Below, one piece after another: positions 1 through 8,215 of a DNA stretch of 64,000 nt. A model generated the notes under the pieces. It saw nothing but the letters and a program-made list of their open reading frames with translations. It did not search any database and was not told where the DNA came from. Position 1 is the stretch's first letter, and each line of letters starts with the position of its first letter. This stretch comes from Phytomonospora sp040655735 (GTDB lineage: Bacteria > Actinomycetota > Actinomycetes > Mycobacteriales > Micromonosporaceae): positions 186,001-250,000 of the forward strand of contig NZ_JBFAKK010000009.1 in NCBI RefSeq assembly GCF_040655735.1. The letters are read 5' to 3'. The position numbers were made by a program, and so were the translations under genes.

Positions 1-478
1 AGGCGCCGTAGATCAGTCCGTCCATCGAGCGCTGGAAGTGCTCGCGCACGATCAGCACCAGGCAGACCACGCCCAGGGTCTTGATCCACTCCTCGTTGAT
101 CGGTCCGGCCAGCGCCGCGCCCCACTTGGTGGCGAAGTCGACCCCGTAGGCCTTCGTGATCAGCGAGACCATCGCGTTGTTGGCGATGATCGCGATCGAC
201 GTGGCCACCAGCGCGCCCCACAGCAGCGCCGCCGCGCGGACCGCCGCCGGCTCGCGCTCGAAGAGGTCCATCCGGCCCAGGATCCAGATGAACACCGCCG
301 CCAGCACCGCGTTGAGCCCGATCGGCACGAACAGCGCGCCCGCCAGGTGGTCGAAGGCGCCGCTGAACTTGTCGCCGACGTAGAGCAGCCCGAACGCCAG
401 CAGCCCCACGTACAGCCAGAACGCCGGCCTGCGGACCCGCACGAAAGTGCCCTGGCCCTCCATGACCACGCGCGTCAT
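1..478 (-). CDS. PrsW-family intramembrane metalloprotease, N-terminal part (cut by window edge)
   Basis: The reverse strand encodes about 159 residues before leaving the window. Several hydrophobic segments flank the motif GPINEEWIKTLGVV (roughly residues 125-138), followed by RSMDGLIYGA. The E-E-x-x-K core and the D-G-x-x-x-G motif are hallmarks of the PrsW/CPBP group of membrane-embedded proteases, which act in the cytoplasmic membrane, for example on anti-sigma factors. The start is taken as ATG at 478; a GTG at 481 is also possible. It begins within a few bases of the stop of the upstream gene, so the two probably form an operon. The C-terminal half, with the remaining His motifs, is not visible, so catalytic competence cannot be judged. 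Confidence 0.75.
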   Translation of the reverse strand, partial: MTRVVMEGQGTFVRVRRPAFWLYVGLLAFGLLYVGDKFSGAFDHLAGALFVPIGLNAVLAAVFIWILGRMDLFEREPAAVRAAALLWGALVATSIAIIANNAMVSLITKAYGVDFATKWGAALAGPINEEWIKTLGVVCLVLIVREHFQRSMDGLIYGA

Positions 479-482
479 CACA

Positions 483-1085
483 TCAGGCGACATCGCTCAC
501 CTCAAGGGTCGCCAGGATGGCGGTGATGTCGTTGAGCTGGTCCTCCAGCCGCCCGAGCGGTGCGACGGCCACGATCACGGCGGCCACCGGGCCCTTGCCG
601 ACCACGATCAGCGCGCCGCTGTAGCGCTCGCCGGTCAGGTCGCCCCAGTAGCCGCTCAGACCGGTGGGGGTGGTGTAGGCGCGCGAACCGGTCTCGAACA
701 GGACGCGGTCGCCCATCCGCAGATCGCGGGCCTGCCGCTCGAAGAGGACGAGGATGTCGTCGACACCGCCGATGGCGCTGGTGCGCACCACGACGGGACT
801 GTGCACGAGGGTCACGGCGCTCGGGCGGTTCGAACCGGTCTCGGTGATCCAGCCGTCGCCGGGGACGGTGAACCACGCGCTGCCCTTGCCGGCCGCTCCC
901 GGGTTGGAGCTGGCCTGGAGCGTGATGACGGTCCCGGCGGCGACCCCTTCGTCGCCGTCCACCGCGGAGTCCAACTGGGTCCACAGCACGGCGGGGGCGA
1001 AGACGGCCAGCGCTAGCAGAACCGCCGACCAGAGCCTCCCCCGCTCCAGCCCGAACCTGTTGAGACGTACCGCGCCTTCGATCAC
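483..1085 (-). CDS. Hypothetical membrane-anchored protein, 200 aa
   Basis: A GTG start is preceded by a strong GGAGG-type ribosome binding site. Residues about 17-37 form one hydrophobic segment after a basic N-terminus, so the rest (about 38-200) is likely outside the membrane. It contains a run of extended beta-like sequence with 'SAWFTVPGDGW' and 'SGYWGDLTGERYSGAL'. I recognise no family. It lies directly upstream of the PrsW-like protease gene with almost no gap, so the two are probably cotranscribed, and the anchored protein could be a partner or substrate of the protease (inference). Confidence 0.7.
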   Translation of the reverse strand: MIEGAVRLNRFGLERGRLWSAVLLALAVFAPAVLWTQLDSAVDGDEGVAAGTVITLQASSNPGAAGKGSAWFTVPGDGWITETGSNRPSAVTLVHSPVVVRTSAIGGVDDILVLFERQARDLRMGDRVLFETGSRAYTTPTGLSGYWGDLTGERYSGALIVVGKGPVAAVIVAVAPLGRLEDQLNDITAILATLEVSDVA

Positions 1086-1178
1086 GTCCGCCCCTCCGTG
1101 ACGTTCGGTGCCGCCTGTCCACTTAGCAGCTTATGTGCTCTGGGCAGCCGATTCGCCGGGCACCGCATAAAGAACGCG

Positions 1179-1205
1179 GCCCCCGGCACGTCATGTGCCG
1201 GGGGC
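1179..1205 (-). terminator. Hairpin terminator after ilvE
   Basis: An 11-bp perfect stem (1179-1189 with 1195-1205) surrounds the loop GTCAT. It lies 20 bp past the ilvE stop and is followed on the reverse strand by a T-rich stretch (TTCTTTATG). Confidence 0.75.
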
Positions 1206-1224
1206 TCCTGAGACCGGTTTCCGG

Positions 1225-2322
1225 TCAGGCGACGCGGGTGATCCAGCCGTGCTTGTCGGGGGCGATCCCGTGCTGGATGTCGAGCAGCGCCTGGCGCAGC
1301 TTCATGGTCAGCTCACCGGCCTTGCCGCCGCCGACCTCGATGTCGCCGGAGTGGCCTTTGGCGACACCGATCGGCGTGATCACCGCGGCGGTGCCGCAGG
1401 CGAAGACCTCGGTGAGGCTGCCGTCGGCGGCGTCGGCGCGCCACTCGTCGATCGAGTACGCGCGCTCGACGAAGGTGTAGCCGAGATCGCGGGCGAGGGT
1501 CGCGATGGCGTCACGGGTGATGCCCGGCAGGATCGTGCCGAGTTCCGGCGTGACGATCGTGCGCTCGGCGTCGTAGACGTAGAAGACGTTCATGCCGCCG
1601 AGCTCGTCGACGTACTTGCGGTGCACGGCGTCGAGGAAGACGACCTGCTCGCAGCCCCGCTCGATCGCCTCGGCCTGCGGCAGCAGCGAGGTCGCGTAGT
1701 TGCCGCCGCACTTGGCCGCGCCCGTGCCGCCGGGGGCCGCGCGGGTGTAGTCCTCCGAGACCCACACCGAGATCGGCTTGGGGCCCTCCTTGAAGTAGGC
1801 CGCGGCCGGGGAGGCGATCACGCAGTACAGGTACTCCTTCGCCGGGCGCACACCCAGGAAGGCCTCCGAGGCGAACATGAACGGCCGCAGGTACAGGCTC
1901 GACTCGGCGTCGGCCGGGATCCACGCGCGGTCGATGTCGATCAGGCGCTGGAGCGACTCCAGGAACAACTCCTCCGGCATCGCCGGCATCGCCATGCGCG
2001 CCGCCGAGGTGACGAAGCGCCGGGCGTTCTCGCGGGCACGGAACAAGGTCACGCCGCCGTCGGGGCAGTGGTAGGCCTTCATGCCCTCGAAGATCTCCTG
2101 CGCGTAGTGCAGGACGGCCGTGGCCGGCGACAGCGAGAGCGGGCCGTAGGGCTCGACCTGAGCGCTGTGCCAGCCGATGCCCTCGGTCCACTTGATGGTG
2201 ACCATGTGGTCGGTGAAGGTCTTCCCGAAACCCGGGTTCGCCAGCACGGCGGCGCGGTCGGCGTCGGAGGCCGGGCTGGGGTTCGGCCGGATTTCGAACG
2301 TGGGCAGCTCGGCGCCGATCAT
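1225..2322 (-). CDS. ilvE: Branched-chain amino acid aminotransferase (IlvE)
   Basis: This 365-aa protein is a fold-type IV PLP aminotransferase that transfers the amino group between glutamate and the 2-oxo acids of Leu, Ile and Val, the last step of their synthesis. Visible family motifs are YAQEIFEGMKAY near residues 73-84, the PLP lysine in GGTGAAKCGGNYA (about K204), and EVFACGTAAVITPIG near the C-terminus. The start at 2322 is chosen because GGAGGT sits 6 bp upstream. An in-frame ATG at 2406 would add 28 residues with no family resemblance. The gene sits downstream of leuB on the same strand, but each has its own terminator, so they may be separate transcripts. Confidence 0.95.
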   Translation of the reverse strand: MIGAELPTFEIRPNPSPASDADRAAVLANPGFGKTFTDHMVTIKWTEGIGWHSAQVEPYGPLSLSPATAVLHYAQEIFEGMKAYHCPDGGVTLFRARENARRFVTSAARMAMPAMPEELFLESLQRLIDIDRAWIPADAESSLYLRPFMFASEAFLGVRPAKEYLYCVIASPAAAYFKEGPKPISVWVSEDYTRAAPGGTGAAKCGGNYATSLLPQAEAIERGCEQVVFLDAVHRKYVDELGGMNVFYVYDAERTIVTPELGTILPGITRDAIATLARDLGYTFVERAYSIDEWRADAADGSLTEVFACGTAAVITPIGVAKGHSGDIEVGGGKAGELTMKLRQALLDIQHGIAPDKHGWITRVA

Positions 2323-2464
2323 GCGTGGACCTCCGGTGGCGATGTTCTCAAGCTTCGGGATGGGGTGGGTCCCGGTGCGGGCCGGGACCGTCATGGTGCT
2401 CTCCATGTCAACTTACCGTTCGTTCAGGAGCGCTGGAACCCCGCCACCGAAGGCGCACGCAAGA

Positions 2465-2494
2465 GGCGCCCGGCGGAGGGATCCGCCGGGCGCC
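2465..2494 (-). terminator. Hairpin terminator after leuB
   Basis: A 13-bp perfect GC stem (2465-2477 with 2482-2494) with the loop GGGA lies 36 bp downstream of the leuB stop, in the short gap between leuB and ilvE. Confidence 0.7.
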
Positions 2495-2530
2495 CGTCAA
2501 GTGTGGTTACACGTGCGAGACGCGGGCGGG

Positions 2531-3571
2531 TCAGCCGAGGATCTCGGCTACCCGCGTGGCTACTCGGTCGCCGACCGCGTCGGTGCCGATCCGCTCGCCG
2601 GAGGTTCGCTCGGCGAGTTCGGCGGCGACGGCCCGGGTCACCGCGGTCGCGGCGTCTCCATGGCCGAGGTGTTCGAGCAGGAGTCCCGCCGACATGATCG
2701 CCGCGACGGGGTCGGCGACCCCCTTGCCGGCGATGTCGGGGGCCGACCCGTGCACCGGCTCGAACATCGAGGGGTGCGTGCGGTCGGGGTTGACGTTGCC
2801 GGAGGCGGCGAGGCCGATGCCCCCGGTGACGGCGGCGGCGATGTCGGTGAGGATGTCGCCGAAGAGGTTGTCGGTGACGATGACGTCATAGGCCTGGGGG
2901 CGGGTCACCAGGAACATGGCGGCGGCGTCGACGTGCTGGTAGTCGGTGGCGACGTCGGGGTAGTCGGCCGAGACGTCGGCGAAGGTGCGGCGCCACAGGC
3001 CGCCGGCATGGGTGAGCACGTTGGTCTTGTGGACGCAGGTCACGTGCTTGCGGTCACGGCGGCGGGCGCGCTCGAAGGCGTCGCGGATGACGCGCTCGGT
3101 GCCGTAGCGGGTGTTGAGGCTCTCCTCGGTGGCGATCTCGGCGGAGGAGCCCTCGTGGAGGGTCCCGCCGGCGCCTGCGTAGAGGCCCTCGGTGCCCTCG
3201 CGGACGACGACCAGGTCGATCTCGCCGGGCTTGATGTCGGCGAGCGGGCTGGTCGTGCCGGGCCACAGTCGCGACGGGCGCAGGTTGACGTACTGGTCGA
3301 AGTCGAAGCGCAGTTTGAGCAGCAGCCCTCGCTCCAGGACGCCCGGCGGGACGCTGGGGTCGCCGATGGCGCCGAGCAGGATCGCGTCGTGGCCGTCGAG
3401 TTCGGTCACGACCGACTCGGGCAGGATCTCGCCGGTGGCGTGGTACCTGCGGGCGCCGAGGTCGTATTCGGTGGCGGTGTAGCCGGGCAGCGCGATGTCG
3501 AGGACCTTGCGCGCCTGCGCGGTGACCTCGGTACCGATGCCGTCGCCGGGGATGACCGCGATCGCTGTCAC
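2531..3571 (-). CDS. leuB: 3-isopropylmalate dehydrogenase (LeuB)
   Basis: This 346-aa cytoplasmic enzyme oxidatively decarboxylates 3-isopropylmalate with NAD+ in leucine synthesis. It opens with IAVIPGDGIGTEV, the nucleotide-site motif. It also has the Arg-rich substrate loop (LRPSRLWPG) and the metal-binding stretch VTDNLFGDILTDIAAAVTGGIG near residues 225-250. Length fits the family (about 340-360). The start is GTG at 3571, with GAGGAGG about 9 bp upstream. It is a housekeeping member of the branched-chain amino acid cluster with ilvE, ilvBNC and ilvD. Confidence 0.96.
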   Translation of the reverse strand: MTAIAVIPGDGIGTEVTAQARKVLDIALPGYTATEYDLGARRYHATGEILPESVVTELDGHDAILLGAIGDPSVPPGVLERGLLLKLRFDFDQYVNLRPSRLWPGTTSPLADIKPGEIDLVVVREGTEGLYAGAGGTLHEGSSAEIATEESLNTRYGTERVIRDAFERARRRDRKHVTCVHKTNVLTHAGGLWRRTFADVSADYPDVATDYQHVDAAAMFLVTRPQAYDVIVTDNLFGDILTDIAAAVTGGIGLAASGNVNPDRTHPSMFEPVHGSAPDIAGKGVADPVAAIMSAGLLLEHLGHGDAATAVTRAVAAELAERTSGERIGTDAVGDRVATRVAEILG

Positions 3572-3640
3572 CGAATGACCTCCTCGTCGGGTGGTGCAGA
3601 GTCTTGGGGGCGCCTTGCGGCCGGTGGGCCGCTTAACGCG

Positions 3641-3658
3641 GATTCAGGCGGCTGAATC
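3641..3658. promoter_or_regulatory. Inverted repeat in the leuB upstream region
   Basis: A perfect 7-bp inverted repeat, GATTCAG-GCGG-CTGAATC, lies in the divergent gap between leuB and the lipoprotein gene. A second hairpin (3617-3632, 6-bp arms, loop GGTG) lies closer to leuB. The first could be an operator. No leader peptide rich in Leu codons was seen upstream of leuB. Confidence 0.35.
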
Positions 3659-3751
3659 TACTGCACCATATCGAGTCGTCCCGAATGGCGGCCACGATGT
3701 CCCATATTATGGACGGCGGAACCGTGTCCGGCCGCCGCTCGTCTCAGCCGC

Positions 3752-4660
3752 ATGAACCGTGTGGCCCTCATCGTTCCCCTCCTGTTCGCCGCCGCCCTCC
3801 TCACCGCGTGCGAGAACGAGGGCATGGCCTGCGGGGCGGGGGCCGTCGCGCAGGCCGGGACCTGCAAACCGGTGCCGCCCGAGCAGTACAGGCTCGACGC
3901 CGAGGTCGTGGAGTTCGTCCCCGACCACCGGGCCGGCCGCTTCCCCGGTTCGATCGCCGACGCCCCCATCGACGTGGCCCTCCTGCACGGATGGAACACC
4001 GGCACCGAGGGCGGCGACGCCGAGCCCCGCGACCCCGCCACCGCACTCGACGCCGCCGCCGAGCCCGGGATGAAGTACGTGGCGCTGTCGGCGAGCACCG
4101 GGTGCCGGCTGACGGAGTCGGTCGAGCTGTATCTGCGCGGCGGCAACGAGCTGGTGGCGCGGTTCGAGGGCGGGGAGGACCACCAGGAGTGCGTCCGCGC
4201 CCACGACGCCTACGCGCAGTTCGCCGTGCCCGCCGAACAGGTCGCCGGGGCCCTGTACGTCGAAGGCGCGAAACCCGTCGCCCCCGAAGGACCCGGCGTA
4301 CTGAGCCACTTCGTGCCCCTCGGCGTCCTCGACGCCTCCGCCGCCGGCATCGAGCCGATCCGCCTCGGCGGCGACACCGGCGGCGAACTGCGCGAGGCGC
4401 TGCTCACCGCCGGCGCTGCCGACGAGCCCTTGCGCGAGGCCCTCGCTGACCCACCGGCCGACTACGGCGGTCTGGCGTTCGTGCTGGACGGATGCGCCGA
4501 GGACGGCGCGAAGTTGCTGCTGGGGCCGCGGGTGATCAGCGCCGAACTGACCGGGGACGACGACGCCGACTGCGAGGTCCCCGCGTGGTTCCTGGCGGTG
4601 TTCACCGTCGAGAACGCCTACGCCCAATGGGACGCACGGCTCGCGATCTTCGGCCGGTAG
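3752..4660 (+). CDS. Secreted lipoprotein of unknown function
   Basis: This 302-aa protein has a classic lipoprotein signal: MNR, a hydrophobic stretch (residues 4-17) and the lipobox LTAC with the lipidated cysteine at residue 20. After processing it would be anchored on the outer face of the membrane. The mature part contains several cysteines (for example CGAGAVAQAGTCKP near 27-40) that could pair, and no enzymatic motif that I recognise. It is followed 9 bp later by a small membrane protein gene, so they may be cotranscribed. Confidence 0.8.
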   Translation: MNRVALIVPLLFAAALLTACENEGMACGAGAVAQAGTCKPVPPEQYRLDAEVVEFVPDHRAGRFPGSIADAPIDVALLHGWNTGTEGGDAEPRDPATALDAAAEPGMKYVALSASTGCRLTESVELYLRGGNELVARFEGGEDHQECVRAHDAYAQFAVPAEQVAGALYVEGAKPVAPEGPGVLSHFVPLGVLDASAAGIEPIRLGGDTGGELREALLTAGAADEPLREALADPPADYGGLAFVLDGCAEDGAKLLLGPRVISAELTGDDDADCEVPAWFLAVFTVENAYAQWDARLAIFGR

Positions 4661-4669
4661 CTTCTCGGC

Positions 4670-5038
4670 ATGTCGTTGAACCCCGTCATGCTCGGCGTGC
4701 GTTTCGTTCTGGAGCTGTGCGCCCTCGCCTCCTTCGCCGCCTACGGGTGGCGCGAGTTCTCGTCGCCGTGGAAGTGGGTGCTGGTGGTCCTGCTCCCGGT
4801 GATCGCGGGTGCGGCGTGGGGGACCTTCGCGGTGCCCGACGACCCCAGCCGCAACGGGAAGGCCACCGTGCCGGTGGCGGGCTGGGTGCGCTTCGGCGTG
4901 GAGTTCCTGGTGCTGTGGGGCGGGGCGGCCGCGCTGTGGGCCGGCGGGCTGGGGAAGCTCGCGCTGGTGTCGGCGGCGGTGCTGCTGGTGTACTACGTGC
5001 TGGCGTGGGACCGGGTGGTGTGGCTGTTCTCGCGGTAG
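4670..5038 (+). CDS. YrdB/DUF2568-like small membrane protein
   Basis: This 122-aa protein has four predicted hydrophobic segments separated by a short loop containing AAWGTFAVPDDPSRNGKA. The pattern 'LELCALASFAAYGW ... WGTFAVPDDPSR ... ELLVLWGGAAALW' matches the YrdB (DUF2568) family, whose function is unknown. It starts 9 bp after the lipoprotein stop and is probably translated from the same message. Confidence 0.75.
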   Translation: MSLNPVMLGVRFVLELCALASFAAYGWREFSSPWKWVLVVLLPVIAGAAWGTFAVPDDPSRNGKATVPVAGWVRFGVEFLVLWGGAAALWAGGLGKLALVSAAVLLVYYVLAWDRVVWLFSR

Positions 5039-5048
5039 GCGGCCGGGG

Positions 5049-5345
5049 TCAGTCTCGCGGGGCGGAGAACGCGATCCTGCGGCGAGGCAGGTCGAGTTCG
5101 GCGACGGTGACGGTGAGCTGGTCGCCGACTTGAAGGTCACGGGGATGCCCGGCCTCGTCGGCCAGGTCTCGTCGGCGGATCAGGCCCTCGACGCCCTCGG
5201 CGACGCGGACGAAGACGCCGAAGCGTTCGATCGCCGCGATCGTGCCGGGGAGGCGCTGGCCCGGGGCAAGGTGGGTGAGGAAGGTCCAGAGTTCGGGATT
5301 CTCGGGTTGGCCGCCCAACCCGGGGGTGTTGGTCGTGGCGGTCAT
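5049..5345 (-). CDS. S1 RNA-binding domain protein
   Basis: This protein of about 98 aa is essentially one S1 (OB-fold) domain: GQRLPGTIAAIERFGVFVRVAEGVEGLIRRRDL, then LQVGDQLTVTVAELDLPRRRIAFS. This is the standard S1 pattern found in ribosomal protein S1 and in RNA-binding regulators. The domain spans about residues 28-96. An ATG at 5345 is chosen; an in-frame GTG at 5402 would add 19 residues, and neither has a clear ribosome binding site. It converges with the YrdB-like gene. The RNA target is unknown. Confidence 0.7.
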   Translation of the reverse strand: MTATTNTPGLGGQPENPELWTFLTHLAPGQRLPGTIAAIERFGVFVRVAEGVEGLIRRRDLADEAGHPRDLQVGDQLTVTVAELDLPRRRIAFSAPRD

Positions 5346-5604
5346 GCCGCAAGCGTGCCAGGCGAATGGTGTGGCCGTCTCGGCGAGCTTCACTCGGATC
5401 ACGCGGGGCCGGCCGCTGGTCGAACGGCGTCGCTTCGGAGTGTGAGGACGGGGGCAGGGGGTGGGGCGGCGGGCGGATGTGGGGTCACGGCCGCGCCTCC
5501 ACCACCGCGTCTTCTCACTCTGTGCCTGGAAGCGGCTGGCTTACCGAGGCGTCCGTGGATGCGGCCTGGTTCCTGCCGGGGCGAGCGCAGAGGGCTGGCA
5601 ACGA
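5346..5604. other. Gene-poor sequence leading into the repeat array
   Basis: Upstream of the S1-domain gene I see only GC-rich sequence with no convincing start-site context or protein family in any frame. It leads directly into the degenerate repeat array. Confidence 0.5.
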
Positions 5605-7140
5605 CTGCGAAGCGGCCGACGGCGGGGCGGGGAGTTCGCCACACTGGCGTACCGGCGAGCGGCGCGTCCGCGACCGGCCCGGAGCGGGGCGGGGCCGGGA
5701 GGGGATCCGCGAGGGCGGCGGAACGGCCGACGGCGGGGCGGGGAGTTCGCCGACCCGCGAACCTGCGGGCTTGCGCGAGCGCGTCCACGATCAAGTCCGG
5801 GATGGGCCGACGGAGGCCGCGAACGGCCGTTGGTGAAGCAGGAGGATCGCCGACCTGCGAACCTGCGAGGCGGCAGGGTCGCGCCCGCGCTCCGGCGCTC
5901 GTCCTGTGGCGTGGGCGGCGGAGTCGTCAGTGACGGGAGAGAAGCCCTGAGCGCCGCATGGCGGCTGGTTCCCCGACCCGCTGGAAAGCGAGGTGACGCG
6001 ACCCCACCGGCGTTCGGCTGGAACACGCAAGGCTTTCGCCGGCCGGCGTGCCTGATGGTCGGTACAGGCGCACCCGCGATCCGACCCAAGGTGGAGCTGG
6101 CGAAAGCCGCGAAGCGGCCGACAGTGGGAGTTCGCCGACTCGCGTACCCGCCGAGCGCCACGGGCTCGTCCGCACCCCGGCCCGGGATGGAGCCGGCGAC
6201 GGCAGCGGCGTCTGCCGGCGGAGCGGCGAGTAGCGAGTGGCGACCCGCGAGGCATCAGCGCGATCCGGCGCGGGTGGAGCCGGCGAAGGGCGATGCGGCC
6301 GTCGGCGGAGCAGGGAGTTCGCCCCTCGCGCACCCAAGCACCGGCCCGAACCGGCGCGGAGTGGAGCCCGCGAAGGCCACGACGCGGCCGTCGGCGGAGC
6401 AGGGAGTTCGCCCCCTCGCGCACTTGCGGGCGGCGCGGGCGGACCGGCGATCCGGCCCAGGTGGAGCCGGCGACGGCAACGGCGTCCGCTGGCGGAGCGG
6501 CCAGTCCGGTGGGCGCGGCGACAGGCGTTCCTGAGCGGCACACGAGCGATCCGGCGCCGGGGGGAGCCGGCGAAGACAGTCGACAGCCCGCCGGTGCGGC
6601 AGGGAGTGCGGCGACTGGCATACCCGGGAGGCGGCACAGGCGCGTCCAGGCGCATCCAGGTTCCGTCCCGGGGTGGGAGCGAAACTCGGCGAAGGCTGCG
6701 GAACGGCCGCCGGTGGGGAGTTCGCTGTCTCGCGCACCTGGGGGCATGTCCGCGCCCCGGCCCGGGGGGGGAGCTGGCGAAGGCTGCGGAGCGGTCCGGC
6801 GGCAGCGGGGCCACCGATTCGCCCACCTGCGCGCGGCACGGGCACGGGCGCGGTCCAGTGCGGAGGGGTGGTGGAGTCGGCGAAGGCCGCAGAACGGCCA
6901 CCGACGGGGGGCGGTTCACCCACTCACCCCCCTGCGCGCACGTCCGCGATCCAGTCCAGGTGTAGCGGGCGAAGGCTGCGAAGCGGCCAGCGGTGGAGCG
7001 GGGAGTTCGCCGTTGCCGGACTGCGGGGCGGCGCGGGGAGCGATCCGGCGCTCGTCGCAGCGGCGGGGCGGCGTGGGCGGCGGAGCCGGCTCGGTGGCGA
7101 GCGAGACGGGTCCCGGGCGCAGCGTGACGGCGGGTTCGCC
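5605..7140. repeat. Array of about 14 degenerate ~90-110-bp direct repeats with palindromic core
   Basis: A core close to GGCGAAGGCCGCGAAGCGGC followed by a G-rich spacer and GGGGAGTTCGCC recurs. Recognisable copies lie near 5605-5640, 5715-5751, 5811-5851, 6100-6136, 6190-6235, 6281-6323, 6370-6412, 6461-6505, 6569-6612, 6688-6726, 6776-6823, 6879-6920, 6968-7011 and 7085-7140. Neighbouring copies are often 89-111 bp apart. The core can fold: GGCCGC-GAA-GCGGCC forms an inner hairpin, and the outer ends GGCGAA/TTCGCC are complementary. Cores are linked by segments rich in GATCCGGC and by sequences like GCGCACCTGCGGGCGG. Open frames cross the region on both strands, but the repeat shifts among all frames, so coding is unlikely. 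Confidence 0.75.
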
Positions 7141-7585
7141 GACCCGCTTCCAAGCGGGCGGCGCGACCTGGCGTGGCTGCGGTGGCCGGCCGAGGGAACG
7201 CGGGTCAGCGCCTTGCCGGAGGAACGATGGGCGGAGATCACGGCCTGTCGGGTGCGGGCGATGTCAGGGCCCGGGGTCCGTTCACGGCTGGATAAGGCGG
7301 CGGCCGCGGAAGGCGTGGCCTCGGGGATCGCCCCGCCGTGATGTGCATCGGCCACGAGGAAGCAGGGACGGACAGTGTGGCTTTAGCGTGGCGAAGACCG
7401 TAAGCACGAGCCGAGCGGGCCCCGGCGATGCGAGCAGACAGCGGCGGGGCCCCCTGGAAATGGACCGACCGGCCGCCTGCCGCCAGAGCCCGCGGCCCAC
7501 GGCTACGCAGCTCGCGACCTCGCCGCTCCACGGCGTCGGGCTCCACGGCCCCTCGGCGTCGGGCTTCACGGCGTCTCAGCGTCAT
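7141..7585. other. Intergenic sequence after the repeat array, no gene seen
   Basis: This is GC-rich sequence without a credible gene. It contains irregular C-rich reiterations (CTCCACGGC, GGCGTCGGGC) that grade into the short tandem repeats that follow. Confidence 0.45.
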
Positions 7586-7732
7586 GGCTCCTCGGCTCCT
7601 CGGCTCCTCGGCCCCACGCCCATACGCCCTCGCCCCACGACTCAGTGATCCCCCGCCGCCCCCGCCGCCCCCGCCGCCCCCGCAGCCCCGCAGCCCCGCA
7701 GCCCCGCAGCCCCACAGCCCCACAGCCCCGCC
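7586..7732. repeat. Short tandem repeats: GGCTCCTC x3, CCCCGCCGC x3-4, CCCGCAGC/CCCACAGC x5
   Basis: Three head-to-tail copies of the 8-mer GGCTCCTC occupy 7586-7609. From about 7651 to 7732 the 9-mer CCCCGCCGC repeats three times, then CCCCGCAGC, then 8-mers CCCGCAGC (three) and CCCACAGC (two). The strand asymmetry (pyrimidine-rich plus strand) is strong. They lie about 65 bp upstream of the VOC-protein gene and are candidates for slipped-strand length variation. Confidence 0.85.
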
Positions 7733-7798
7733 GGCCATGATCGCCGGGTGTAGGGTTCGGTCGTTTCGGCCGATCCCTCGCCTTGAGTAGGAGTCCAC

Positions 7799-8200
7799 AT
7801 GGGCGGTTTCCATCACGTCGAACTCTGGGTACCCGACCTGGAGGCGTCCCGGGAGAGCTGGGGCTGGCTTCTCGGCGAACTGGGCTGGACGCCGTATCAG
7901 GACTGGAAGGGCGGCTGCTCCTGGCGGCTCGGCGACGCCTATCTCGTGATGGAGTGCTCGGTGGCGATGACCGACTGCGGCCACAACCGGCTCCGCCCGG
8001 GCCTGAACCACCTGGCCTTCCACGCCGAGGACGTGGCGACGGTCGACCGGCTGGTCGCGGAGGCGCCCGCGCGGGGCTGGGAACTGCTCTACCCCGAACG
8101 GCACCCGTACGCCGGCGGGCCGGAGCACTACGCCGCCTACCTCTCCGACCGGCACGGCTTCGAGGCCGAACTGGTGGCGAGCAGCGCCCTGGAGGACTGA
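7799..8200 (+). CDS. VOC (glyoxalase/bleomycin-resistance fold) family protein
   Basis: This 133-aa protein shows a vicinal-oxygen-chelate fold: FHHVELWVPDLEAS at the start supplies the first metal His, GLNHLAFHAEDVATVDRLV in the middle the second, and HYAAYLSDRHGFEAELV at the end. It is of family length for a single-module enzyme. The start ATG has AGGAGT a few bases upstream. VOC proteins include dioxygenases, isomerases and resistance proteins, and the substrate cannot be told from sequence. It converges with recQ (gap about 15 bp). Confidence 0.85.
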   Translation: MGGFHHVELWVPDLEASRESWGWLLGELGWTPYQDWKGGCSWRLGDAYLVMECSVAMTDCGHNRLRPGLNHLAFHAEDVATVDRLVAEAPARGWELLYPERHPYAGGPEHYAAYLSDRHGFEAELVASSALED

Positions 8201-8215
8201 ACCCCCGACCTCCCC

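Noticed and set aside
2323..2406. Longer ilvE with start at 2406
   Set aside because: GGAGGT 6 bp before the ATG at 2322 and family length support the shorter form; the extra 28 residues are Pro/Thr-rich and unlike the family.
5605..7140. CRISPR array
   Set aside because: Repeats are about 100 bp apart but degenerate, with no constant short repeat and no unique spacers of even length; no cas gene is present.
5461..7648. Several long open frames across the repeat array on both strands (such as 5461-6534 and 6293-7648 on +, 5927-7153 on -)
   Set aside because: The repeat motif appears in all frames, spacing is not a multiple of three, and the GC content alone keeps frames open; no start context or protein family is seen.
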